Positions 54,418-62,498 of a stretch of DNA of 64,000 nt are shown here, one piece after another (within the stretch, counting starts at the first letter, position 1; each line of letters begins with the position of its first letter). Made by a program: the position numbers and the translations under genes. This stretch comes from DATAXP01 sp963708675 (GTDB lineage: Bacteria > Planctomycetota > Planctomycetia > Pirellulales > PNKZ01): the NCBI GenBank assembly GCA_963708675.1, contig CAVPTO010000003.1, forward strand, positions 1,116,001-1,180,000, in the 5' to 3' direction. The notes below the pieces were generated by a model. It was not told the DNA's origin. It ran no database searches and saw nothing but the letters and a program-made list of their open reading frames with translations.

Positions 54418-54442
54418 CGGGTTGCATTTGACCCGCAACCCG
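54418..54442 (+). promoter_or_regulatory. hairpin in the fae leader
   Basis: CGGGTTGC, loop of nine bases, GCAACCCG: a perfect 8-bp stem about 100 bases before the fae ATG, in sequence not belonging to the MITE. It could be a leader structure or mere chance; no known riboswitch is recognised. Confidence 0.3.
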
Positions 54443-54543
54443 GATATTGTTGCGAGTCTTCTGGGCAGCGCGTGCGCAGCCCCGTGAGTGCGGGTCTCGA
54501 TGCCCACCACTCAGATCAAAATCGAAGGCAAGGGAAGATTCTC

Positions 54544-55041
54544 ATGTCGATGTTCATCGGAGAGGCACTGGCAGGCGAAGGCAACGAGATCGCGCATATT
54601 GACCTGTTGATTGGCGAAAAGACAGGCCCCGTCGGCAACGCGTTTGCCAACGCCTTGGCGCGTCAGAGTGAAGGACACAGCAACCTGCTGGCCGTCCTCA
54701 CGCCCAATCTCGCCGTCAAGCCGGCAACTGTCCTCATCACCAAGGTCACCATCAAGGGCGCGAAGCAGGCCGTGCAAATGTTCGGTCCCGCCCAGGCCGC
54801 CGTGGCCAAGGCAGTTGCCGACTCGGTGGCCGCCGACGTCATTCCGAAGAAGAAGGCCGAAGACTACGTGATCGTCTGCGGCGTGTTCATTCACTGGTTG
54901 GCTGAAGACGACAAGAAGATCTATCAGTACAACTACGAAGCCACGAAGATGGCCATTGCCAACGCCATGGCAAGCAAGCCGAGTGTCGAAGAGATGATCG
55001 CCGGCAAGGAATCGGCCCACCATCCTTTCCGCGGCTTCTAA
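54544..55041 (+). CDS. fae: formaldehyde-activating enzyme
   Basis: 165 residues catalysing condensation of formaldehyde with tetrahydromethanopterin to methylene-H4MPT. Typical sequence: MFIGEALAGEGNEIAHIDLLIG, with His18 at the catalytic position, then GPVGNAFANALA, LLAVLTPNLAVKPATVLITKVTIK, and GPAQAAVAKAVADSV. An AAGGGAAG box precedes the ATG. The dehydrogenase for the next step follows 74 bases on, with a half repeat in between. Confidence 0.95.
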   Translation: MSMFIGEALAGEGNEIAHIDLLIGEKTGPVGNAFANALARQSEGHSNLLAVLTPNLAVKPATVLITKVTIKGAKQAVQMFGPAQAAVAKAVADSVAADVIPKKKAEDYVIVCGVFIHWLAEDDKKIYQYNYEATKMAIANAMASKPSVEEMIAGKESAHHPFRGF

Positions 55042-55078
55042 GAGGCCCATTGACGTTATCCCATTTGCGACGCCACAA

Positions 55079-55100
55079 CACCGCTTGCGGTTTCGCGCGT
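55079..55100. repeat. half copy of dispersed GCTTGCGGTTTCGCGC repeat
   Basis: One hairpin arm (CACCGCTTGCGG then TTTCGCGCGT) sits in the gap between fae and mtd, 15 bases before the mtd ATG. It is identical to the left arm inside MITE copy B over all 22 bases. Confidence 0.75.
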
Positions 55101-55115
55101 GTAGGGAACTAGCCG

Positions 55116-55982
55116 ATGGACCGTGAACGAATCCTGTTGCAGTTCGATACCGACGATCAGCCCAGCGTCTTCGACAGCATTGTGGCGATCGACTCGGGCG
55201 ACGTTCAACGTTTGCTGCGTCACAGCAATGTGACGCAGCACAACGTGCGTTCGCTCGTGCATGGCGCGATGTTCACGCGAGGGCCCGACGAGTTGGGCCG
55301 CACGGCGATTTTCATCGGCGGCACCGATGTCGCCGCGGCAGAGGCCGTGCTACAGGAAGTCATTCGCACGTTCTTCGGCCCTCTGCGGGTGTCGGTGATG
55401 ATCGACCCCAGCGGATCGAACACGACGGCCGCCGCCGCCGTTCGTGCTGCCACCATGCACATGGAACTCGCCGGTGTCACCGCCCTCGTGTTGGCTGGCA
55501 CGGGTCCGGTTGGGCAGCGTGTTTCGCGATTGCTGGCCCGCGAAGGGGCGAACGTTCGCATCGCTTCGAGATCGGTTGAGCGTTCGAAGGCCGTCGCTGC
55601 GAATGTTGGCTCGCATGTCGAGGGAGCCAAGCTCACGCCGGTTTCGACGGCGAGCACCGAAGAACTGGTCGAGGCGCTCAAGGATGTACAGCTCGTCGTT
55701 TCTGCCGGGGCGCCGGGCGTCGAGTTGCTTCCGACGACGCAGCGTGAAGAGTGCGCGAGCCTGCAGGTTGCCATCGACTTGAACGCGGTGCCACCGCTGG
55801 GAATCGGCGGTGTGCAGGTTTCCGATCGCGGGACCGACCGTGCCGGCGTGATGTGCTATGGCGCTTTGGGCGTCGGTGGCATCAAGATGCGGCTGCACAA
55901 ACTCGCGATTCGGTTGCTCTTCGATCGTCGCGATCAGGTGTTCGACGCTGAAGAGCTGTACGAAATTGGCCGTGGGCTGTAG
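55116..55982 (+). CDS. methylene-tetrahydromethanopterin dehydrogenase (MtdB/MtdC type)
   Basis: 288 residues. The N-terminal domain has the family pattern ILLQFDTDDQPSVFDSIVAIDSG, and the segment DPSGSNTTAAAAVRAA is the substrate-binding region. The Rossmann domain begins VLAGTGPVGQRVSRLLAREGANVRIASRS. The C-terminal part includes DLNAVPPLGIGGV and YGALGVGGIKMRLHK. The enzyme oxidises methylene-H4MPT to methenyl-H4MPT with NAD(P). Together with fae it gives the first two steps of H4MPT-linked formaldehyde oxidation. Confidence 0.9.
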   Translation: MDRERILLQFDTDDQPSVFDSIVAIDSGDVQRLLRHSNVTQHNVRSLVHGAMFTRGPDELGRTAIFIGGTDVAAAEAVLQEVIRTFFGPLRVSVMIDPSGSNTTAAAAVRAATMHMELAGVTALVLAGTGPVGQRVSRLLAREGANVRIASRSVERSKAVAANVGSHVEGAKLTPVSTASTEELVEALKDVQLVVSAGAPGVELLPTTQREECASLQVAIDLNAVPPLGIGGVQVSDRGTDRAGVMCYGALGVGGIKMRLHKLAIRLLFDRRDQVFDAEELYEIGRGL

Positions 55983-55984
55983 CG

Positions 55985-57583
55985 CTACTCGCTTTCGCCT
56001 CGCGCCACCGCGACCGGGTCGGGCAGCGTGACCGCGAACACCTGCCCCGACCGCTCAATCGTCAACGGAACCGGCCCGTTCATTGCCGCGACGCGTTCGA
56101 CGAATTGATTGCCGTCGGCGAACGGTCCGCCATCAATCGCGTAGATCCGATCGCCGGATTTCAACTCGGCGATATCCGCAGGCGAGCCGGGCACGACTTG
56201 CACGATCACTAACGTTCCAGGCTCACCGTGGTCCTCGCGCCACGAAACGCCCAATCGCAACGGGCTATCCGGAAGCTGTAAAGTAACATCGATGTTCTGG
56301 CCGTTGCGATCCAAACTAGCGGCGACCGGACTCGAAGACGCCAACACCAACGGGCGCAGGTCGGCCTTCGGTGTGATCGTCAGGTTGTTGAACTTCACAA
56401 GGCGGTCGCCCACGCGGATGCCCGCCTTTTCGGCCGCAGAGTTCCGATCAACCCGGACGACGCGCACGCCAGGTCCGCTGGAATCGCCGTCGTCCCATCT
56501 GATGCCCAAACGTCCCGGCGGGTTTGGCAGCGATCGCTCCAACGCCGCACGATCGCTTTGACTTTCCTGCCGCGACTGACCACGAAACTTCGGCCGCGCA
56601 TCGGCGTCAGCCATCCCATAAGCCGTGCGGAAGACCATCCGCGTGACGCTCCGCATGCCGTCGTAGTTGAGTTTTTCGGGATCGTCGCTGGGGCGGTGGT
56701 AGTCGCCGTGCAGGCCGGTGTGAATGAACAGGATCGGAATGCCACCGCTGTAGAACGAGTAGTGGTCGCTGTTGCGAGTGATCTCCCACTGAAAGTCGAT
56801 GAGGACCTCGGTGTCGTTGCCTTCGGAGACTGCGCGTCGAAGACCGGCGGCCGATCGCGACCCGACGACTTCGAGATGCTTATTGCGAAGACGTCCGACC
56901 ATGTCGAGATTGAACGCCAGGTCGACGCTCGATTTGGGCACCGTGGGCTGACTCATCCAGTGCCGCGAGCCATTGAGTTCGTTTTCCTCGCAGTCCCAAA
57001 AGGCGAACAAGATCGATCGCTTCGGCCTAGCTTGCATCACATTGAACGCCTCGATCACCTCGAGCAGCGCCGCATCGCCGCTGGCATTGTCGTCGGCCCC
57101 GTTATGGATGAAGCCGACCGGGCCGTTGCTGTTGCGCGAGTTTCCGTAGCCGACATGATCGAAGTGAGCGCCGATGATGACGTATTGGTTCTTCAGCTCG
57201 GGGTCGCTGCCTTCGAGAACGCCCAACAGGTTCTGATAGCCCGAGCCGAAGGGCTGGTAGTAGCTGCTGCCACCAGTGCCGCCCGGCTTGAGGCCAAGTC
57301 GCTTGAACTGTTGCACCAGGTAAACTGCCGCCGCGCGGCCTCCGCGAGTTCCGGCGGCACGCCCCTCGAACGTGTCGTTGGCCAAAACCTCGACGTACTG
57401 CTTCAACTCTTTCGAAGTGATCGAGTCGAGCGCCGCCGTCATGGCGTTCGATTCAGCGGCGTAAATGCTCGAGGTGTAACTGCTCCACGTGCCGCCAAGC
57501 CCTGCAATCGCGCACGCGAAAACGGCAAGAATGAGGCTGAAGTTCGAGCGCGGAACTAGCGAGTGACCAGGGAGTTGGCACAT
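55985..57583 (-). CDS. exported M28-family zinc peptidase with two PDZ domains
   Basis: 532 residues from the ATG at 57583, with a signal-type segment SLILAVFACAIAGLGGTWSS. Zinc ligands and catalytic residues of M28 are clear: IGAHFDHVG, HNGADDNASGDAALLEV, FWDCEENELNGSRHW, NLDMVGR and HTGLHGDYHRPSDD. Two PDZ domains follow (LGIRWDDGDSSGPGVRVVRVDRNSAAEKAGIRVGDRLV and a second from LGVSWREDHGEPGTLVIV). An aminopeptidase role in the envelope is likely. Its stop is two bases from the mtd stop. Confidence 0.92.
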   Translation of the reverse strand: MCQLPGHSLVPRSNFSLILAVFACAIAGLGGTWSSYTSSIYAAESNAMTAALDSITSKELKQYVEVLANDTFEGRAAGTRGGRAAAVYLVQQFKRLGLKPGGTGGSSYYQPFGSGYQNLLGVLEGSDPELKNQYVIIGAHFDHVGYGNSRNSNGPVGFIHNGADDNASGDAALLEVIEAFNVMQARPKRSILFAFWDCEENELNGSRHWMSQPTVPKSSVDLAFNLDMVGRLRNKHLEVVGSRSAAGLRRAVSEGNDTEVLIDFQWEITRNSDHYSFYSGGIPILFIHTGLHGDYHRPSDDPEKLNYDGMRSVTRMVFRTAYGMADADARPKFRGQSRQESQSDRAALERSLPNPPGRLGIRWDDGDSSGPGVRVVRVDRNSAAEKAGIRVGDRLVKFNNLTITPKADLRPLVLASSSPVAASLDRNGQNIDVTLQLPDSPLRLGVSWREDHGEPGTLVIVQVVPGSPADIAELKSGDRIYAIDGGPFADGNQFVERVAAMNGPVPLTIERSGQVFAVTLPDPVAVARGESE

Positions 57584-57762
57584 GGTGCAGTATCTAGGTT
57601 GTGGCGAAATGCGATGCCCCGCCAGCGAATGTGGCTCGCGAACTTTATCAACATATCCGATGTCTATATCCATTGCGCTGGAAAACTTGTCTTGCGATGA
57701 AATGGCTAGCGCTTAAAATTCCCTTGGTCTTTTATCGGCATCCCGTGTCGGAAAGACCCTTA

Positions 57763-57851
57763 GGAGAGGTGGCTGAGTGGTCGAAAGCGTCGGTTTGCTA
57801 AACCGATGTACGGGTCAAACCGTACCGCAGGTTCGAATCCTGTCCTCTCCG
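57763..57851 (+). tRNA. tRNA-Ser (anticodon GCT)
   Basis: Acceptor stem GGAGAGG pairs with CCTCTCC (57844-57850). D-loop GGCTGAGTGGTCGAAAGC; anticodon stem-loop CGGTTTGCTAAACCG with anticodon GCT at 57797-57799. A long variable arm typical of class II tRNA follows, then T-loop GGTTCGAATCC. No encoded CCA. It reads AGC/AGU codons. A tyrosine integrase starts about 120 bases downstream, so the 3' end is a likely attachment site. Confidence 0.97.
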
Positions 57852-57926
57852 CTCTGTCTTTTGTCCGATGCGCTAATGCACGCGAAGCTCGTGCCTTAGC
57901 GCATTATTCTCGCCCTGCGGACGCTG

Positions 57927-57962
57927 CCTGGTGCACAGTTGGTGCACGAACCGTGCACCAGG
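57927..57962. promoter_or_regulatory. three GGTGCAC boxes before the integrase
   Basis: CCTGGTGCAC (57927-57936) is a perfect inverted partner of GTGCACCAGG (57953-57962), and a third GGTGCAC lies between them (57941-57947). The array overlaps the integrase ribosome binding site (AGGAGG at about 57960). It could be an operator or a set of integrase arm-binding sites. Confidence 0.45.
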
Positions 57963-57971
57963 AGGCACGGC

Positions 57972-59348
57972 ATGCGGCGAGTTTCGAAATCCCCGAAGGG
58001 CAAGCGCCGTCGGATCGGGGACGTCTCGGTTTATCCCCATCATGGTGCCTGGCACATCTATTATCGGGACGGGGCGCGGCAAGTCCGCCGCAAGGCGGGC
58101 GAAACCGAAGACGAGGCGGCTCGCGTGGCCGCCCAAGTCAACGCGCAACTGGCCCTCGCGGCCCCCACGTTGTTCTCGTTCACGCCGGTAGCCATCGCCG
58201 ACCTGCGGCAGCGCTGGCTCGATCACCACGAACACGTGCTGCGTTCATCCTTGTCCACGATCGCCCGTTATCGCGCCGCGACCCAACACCTCCAGAACTT
58301 TGCGAATGAGCAGGGAGCTGGCAGGCCAGCCCATGAGCTCGATAGCGAGCAGTTCGTCCGCCACCTGCGAAGGATCCGGGTCGCGCCCAATGGCCACGAA
58401 CGTTCTGTCCGCCGCCCGCTGCGCGACAAGGGGGTGCGGTTCATCCTTGAGACGTGCCGTGCGCTTTACGGGTATGCGGCAAAGAAGCGCCACCTCCCCC
58501 CCTATGCGGACAATCCGTTTGCCGGCCTCGGGGGAAAACGGTTCAGGATCGAAGACGCCAAGCCGATCTTCGTGTTCGATGAAGTCTCGGAGCTCGCTTT
58601 TCTGAAGGCTGCCGGGCCGTGGGAGTTCGCGATCCATTTCACCTTGGCGAAGACCGGGATGCGCCCCGGAGAACTGGCGCATTTGCTGATTGAAGACATC
58701 GACCTGAAACAAGGCTGGTTGTACGTGCGCAACAAGCCCGATCTAGGTTGGAGGATTAAGACCGGGCGCGACCGCGCCATTCCGCTCGTTGAGGAATTGG
58801 TGGCCATGCTGCGACATGTTATCGGTGCGCGGATCGCCGGCCCGCTATTCCAACGCAAGAAGTTCGCTGCGCACAGCGCTGCGGCGAGTTCTACGCGGGC
58901 CGCTCTTGGACAGATCATCGCTCAGCGGATCGATCGGCAAGAACGAGAGCGCGGGGAATGTTTATCTCGAGAAGAACGTGAGCACGCAGCCCATCGTGTC
59001 TGGCATGAAGCCGGTGCATTACGCCTCGACGAGGTTCGGCTCAGCTTTGTTCGCACCGCGGCTGCCGCTGGATTGAACGAGGCAAGCTGCCCCAAGAGCT
59101 GGCGGCATACCGTCGCTACGCTCATGCAGGACGCCAATGTTGACGTGCTCGTCCGGCAGATCACGCTCGGACACGCGCCCGTCAGCGGTGGCGGGGCGCT
59201 GGGAATGACCGCCGTGTACACCCACACGCGCCGCGAGACGCAACGGCGTGAGTTTTTTCGGCGCGACAGCTCTGGCCTGACTCGCTACGCCTCGGCGCGA
59301 GCGGTTTGCGTGATAACTGACCTCAATCTTGGAGGGAAAGAACTTTAA
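57972..59348 (+). CDS. tyrosine recombinase/integrase of a tRNA-Ser island
   Basis: 458 residues from the ATG at 57972, seven bases after AGGAGG. An N-terminal arm-type segment (VSVYPHHGAWHIYYRDGARQ) precedes a core-binding SAM-like domain (about 75-180) and the catalytic domain. Arg I is in AKTGMRPGELAHLLIEDIDL. Box II is PKSWRHTVATLM, with Lys where His is usual. The last His is in LGHAPVSGGGALGMTAVY and the nucleophile Tyr in AVYTHTR. A Glu/Arg-rich insertion (about 300-345) is unusual. It sits directly after the tRNA-Ser. Confidence 0.88.
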   Translation: MRRVSKSPKGKRRRIGDVSVYPHHGAWHIYYRDGARQVRRKAGETEDEAARVAAQVNAQLALAAPTLFSFTPVAIADLRQRWLDHHEHVLRSSLSTIARYRAATQHLQNFANEQGAGRPAHELDSEQFVRHLRRIRVAPNGHERSVRRPLRDKGVRFILETCRALYGYAAKKRHLPPYADNPFAGLGGKRFRIEDAKPIFVFDEVSELAFLKAAGPWEFAIHFTLAKTGMRPGELAHLLIEDIDLKQGWLYVRNKPDLGWRIKTGRDRAIPLVEELVAMLRHVIGARIAGPLFQRKKFAAHSAAASSTRAALGQIIAQRIDRQERERGECLSREEREHAAHRVWHEAGALRLDEVRLSFVRTAAAAGLNEASCPKSWRHTVATLMQDANVDVLVRQITLGHAPVSGGGALGMTAVYTHTRRETQRREFFRRDSSGLTRYASARAVCVITDLNLGGKEL

Positions 59349-59470
59349 GAACCTTTACCTTCAGCGGAGGGTTCTGCGCATCCAGACTCCAGTGATCGGC
59401 CGCCCGCGCTTCCGACGCTTACGTCCAGCCGTCGTCGGTCGCGGCAGCTTGGTCACGGAGGCGCAGAAGC

Positions 59471-61463
59471 TTGAAAAAGGACTTGAATCGGCGTGGCAAG
59501 CTTCCGCGTATCCGCGTCCGCTGGGTCCGCAGGGTGATCGCGATCCCGAAAGGTCGCAAGCTGCGGGTGCTGATCTATGCTCGGTATAGCACGAGTGAAC
59601 AGCGACGGCGCTCGATCAAAGCCCAGATCGAATACTGCAAAGCTTTTCTTGAGCAACTCAACATCACCAACGTCGAATTCACTGTCTTTTTTGACGAGAA
59701 GCTGTCAGGTGAACTTCGTAGCCGACCGGGGATCGATCAGGTCTGGGAGGGGACCAAGGGCCGTTGTTGGGACTTGCTACTCGTCGAGGACTGCAGCCGA
59801 CTCTATCGCGATGACATCTGGTGCGTGGAGCTGGTGAGACTAGCCGTCGACCAAGCCATTCGTGTGATCTGCATCAGCGACGAAGTGGACACGGCCGACG
59901 AGGGTTGGGAACCACGGCTGAAGGAAGCGGCGCAACATCACGCTTTGCACAACAAGTACTGCTCGAAGCGAATCAAGCGTGCCCATGAAGAGCTTTGGTA
60001 CGCCCTTGCTGCGCTGGGGCTGCTCCGGCCGGGGTACCGGCGCCGTCCGTCAATTTTGGCGACGGACGAACATCCTGAAGAAGGCCCTTACTTTGATGAG
60101 ATCGACGATCGCTGGGCGCCCATCATCCTAGAGACCTTCGAACGAGTCGCCGCGCGGGAGCCAATGTGGTCCATTGCCGAATGGCTGACTTTGCAGGGGC
60201 TCCCCAAATGCAACAATTGCAAGTCTTCGCGGTGGACGGAAAAGAACGTCAAGGACCTCATCCGTCGTACGATTTACCGAGGCTTCGAAACGTATCGCGA
60301 TCACATTTCAAAAAAGGAAAACGTAACCGGGAAGCACAAGCCAGAAGCGAACGACGATGACGAAGTGCTCACGCGTGAAATGCCCCATCTTCGGATCGTC
60401 AGTGACGTGCTGTGGCACATGGCGAACAAGGTGATCGACGACCGCGCCCTGATGTCGGATTCCCGCAAGGGCGCGAGCATCCCAACTACGGAATTCCTCG
60501 CGACTCTCACGGTCCTCTCTCGAAGGTGGCGTTCTGTGTCTGTGGCGCAAAGATTCACAAGGCCGGACGCATCGAAGGAGGATACCGATGTCGCCGTGCA
60601 AAGAGTGGAGACTGTTGGAACCGGGCAACAGCCCTTTGTGAGTTCACCCACGTCGAGCTCCGCGATTGCATCGTGAAGGCGCTTTGGGGACTCGACGGCC
60701 AGATTGACGGCTTGCGTGATTCAGCGGCTGCAATGCTTGACGACGCTGGTCACCGCCAGGAGCGCAAACGCTCGCTCATTGAGGAGCAACAGGGGCAGAA
60801 AGCAGGTTTGATGCGATTGGGCAACGCAATTCAACTGGACGAGTCGCCGGACGACGCCCTCTCTACGCTCGTAGCGCGCATCAAGCAGCTCGAACACCGT
60901 GTCGCTGAAATCGACCACGAACTCGACCGGATCAAGTGCGACGCCGACCAACACATGCCGCCAACGAGGAATGAGATTGAACACCGAATCGAAAATCTCA
61001 TCCAGGACATTACTCCGATGACACGGTCGTCGCGGGACAGTCTGAAGGCAATTGTTGGCCGGATCATCTTTGTCCCACATCTGCAATTTCGAACACGCAA
61101 AGTGGTGCTCCGCCGCGCTTCGCAATTCAGCTATTCATGCTGCTGCCGGTCCGAACGCGACAAGCACTTGAAGCTCTTGGCGTTTCGAAAGAGTCGTTCC
61201 AACAGATCGAACTTCAGGTGAACCTCTTCAAGCCCACCACTGGCCCTGCGTATGGACTGGCCGCCGTGGCGGCGAAGAAGCGGGGACTTACGTTTACGGC
61301 GATTGGTCAAGAACTCAAGATCGGAAAGAGAAGGGCCCACATTGCGTTCCAATACGGCGAAGACATGATTGCGGCTGGTCTGGCGGATCCGTTCATCGAA
61401 CTCACGGATCGGCCTTCGGCTGCCAGTCGGTGGGGTAGACGTCGACCCTCATCGGGGCAGTAG
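59471..61463 (+). pseudogene. large serine recombinase, two frameshifts
   Basis: TTG start nine bases after GGAGG. The resolvase domain begins RVLIYARYSTSEQRRRSIKAQIEYC, with the catalytic Ser in YARYST. The recombinase domain follows (LGLLRPGYRRRPS, WSIAEWLTLQGLP, WTEKNVKDLIRRTIYRG). The zinc-ribbon (VAFCVCGAKIHKAGRIEGGYRC) and coiled-coil region continue in a second frame from about 60510. The C-terminal part (LLPVRTRQALEALGVSKESF then GLTFTAIGQELKIGKRRAHIAF) is in a third frame from about 61120. Joined, it would be about 660 residues, normal for the family. It is either truly decayed or affected by the same single-base problem seen elsewhere in the window. Confidence 0.85.
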
Positions 61464-61509
61464 ACCAAACAGTGCAATGAAAGCGTGCACTTTGTCTGAG
61501 GCTGCTCTT

Positions 61510-62087
61510 ACTGACCCCAGCACCGCGGATGAGCTGTAGAGATTGGTAGCTCTCTGGCCTCGAAGAAAGTGGTTAGGAGGAGAGGCTGGAAGTCGATGTC
61601 GTCGATGGCCTCGGAGACGGCATCGAAAAGTGATCGTCATCGTCGGGCACGAAGTTGGCCAGGGTGATGTATTTGGCATAACAACGGATTGAGGTCGGGG
61701 CATAGGCCGCAGCCATTCGACATCCAGCGTGGGGGCGTCGCGCTGGTGCAGGCGGACGACTGAGCGCTGAATGTTCAGCCGATCGAGGACGACGATCTAC
61801 GGATCGCCGTGATGACGATGCAACTGGCGCAAGTAACGCAACACGTCGGGCATGCGAACGTTGCGCTCATGGGTCGTGAATGCGATCGCAGCCGCCGTCG
61901 CGCCGGAGAGAGGCTCAGGCTGCCGATCATGCCCAGCCGATCGTGACGTTGCGAGACCGCCTGGCGCGGACGGGACGCCGAAGTGTTGCTCGAACATCTC
62001 GGCCACACGTCGACACGTCCAGAGGTCGGTGGTGAAGTGCATGAGCGGTTCGAACGTTTGAATGCCGTTATTGTTCTGTTCAATCAT
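61510..62087 (-). pseudogene. IS630-type transposase remnant
   Basis: Minus-strand pieces in several frames match the IS630 pattern in order: TTDLWTCRRVAEMFEQHFGV, HDRLGMIGSLSLSP, RMPDVLRYLRQLHRHH, a LDRLNIQRS strand, a YAP-DLNP motif split by a frame change, ITLANFVPDD, and a tail resembling LLLTTFFEARELP. The segment between the N-terminal HTH part and the catalytic core is deleted. No terminal repeats were identified. It is dead and lies between recombinase fragments. Confidence 0.75.
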
Positions 62088-62089
62088 GA

Positions 62090-62327
62090 GTTGACGGCTC
62101 TAACGCTGAACCAATCCGGCATTGGGCTCACGGCCATCGGCAAGCAGCTCGGTATCACGAAGCGGAGGGCCAATCTCGCGGTGAATTACGGTCGAGCGAT
62201 GCGCAATGCTGGTCAGACCGATCCCTTCACCGAGCTGACCGCGCGGCCCGCCAACGCCAGCCGCTGGCGGAAGGGACGTTACAAGGCCGACGGCGATCAG
62301 CCGCAAGCCAGCGACGAAGCGGCGTAG
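62090..62327 (+). pseudogene. C-terminal fragment of another serine recombinase
   Basis: About 79 codons reading ALTLNQSGIGLTAIGKQLGI, KRRANLAVNYGRAMRNAG, DPFTELTARPANASRWR and a charged tail. This is clearly homologous to the tail of the recombinase ending at 61463 (GLTFTAIGQELKIGKRRAHI, DPFIELTDRPSAASRW). The rest of the gene is missing and its place is taken by the IS630 remnant, suggesting insertion and deletion. Confidence 0.7.
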
Positions 62328-62498
62328 TGCAGTTCGGGCTGTGTCTTTTTCACGCAAACAACAGTGTGCGTGCCTTCCCTCGGCGGACACTCCGCACCAT
62401 CGAGCCCGCCATAGGCGGCGCTCCTTTCTATCACTGCAATTGCGTTCTCCACTGAACGCGATCGCCCATCAAGATTTCTCTAAAGAAGGAGACAACCA

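Noticed and set aside
57601..57801. Open frame ending in EVAEWSKASVC
   Set aside because: Its end is a translation of the tRNA-Ser gene, a well-known false positive; no binding site.
59329..59589. 86-codon frame between the integrase and the recombinase
   Set aside because: Overlaps both genes' coding sequence and has no domain; the TTG at 59471 with a GGAGG box explains the region.
61983..62089. N-terminal part of the frame running to 62327
   Set aside because: This portion is antisense to the IS630 transposase remnant; only the part from about 62090 is recombinase-like.
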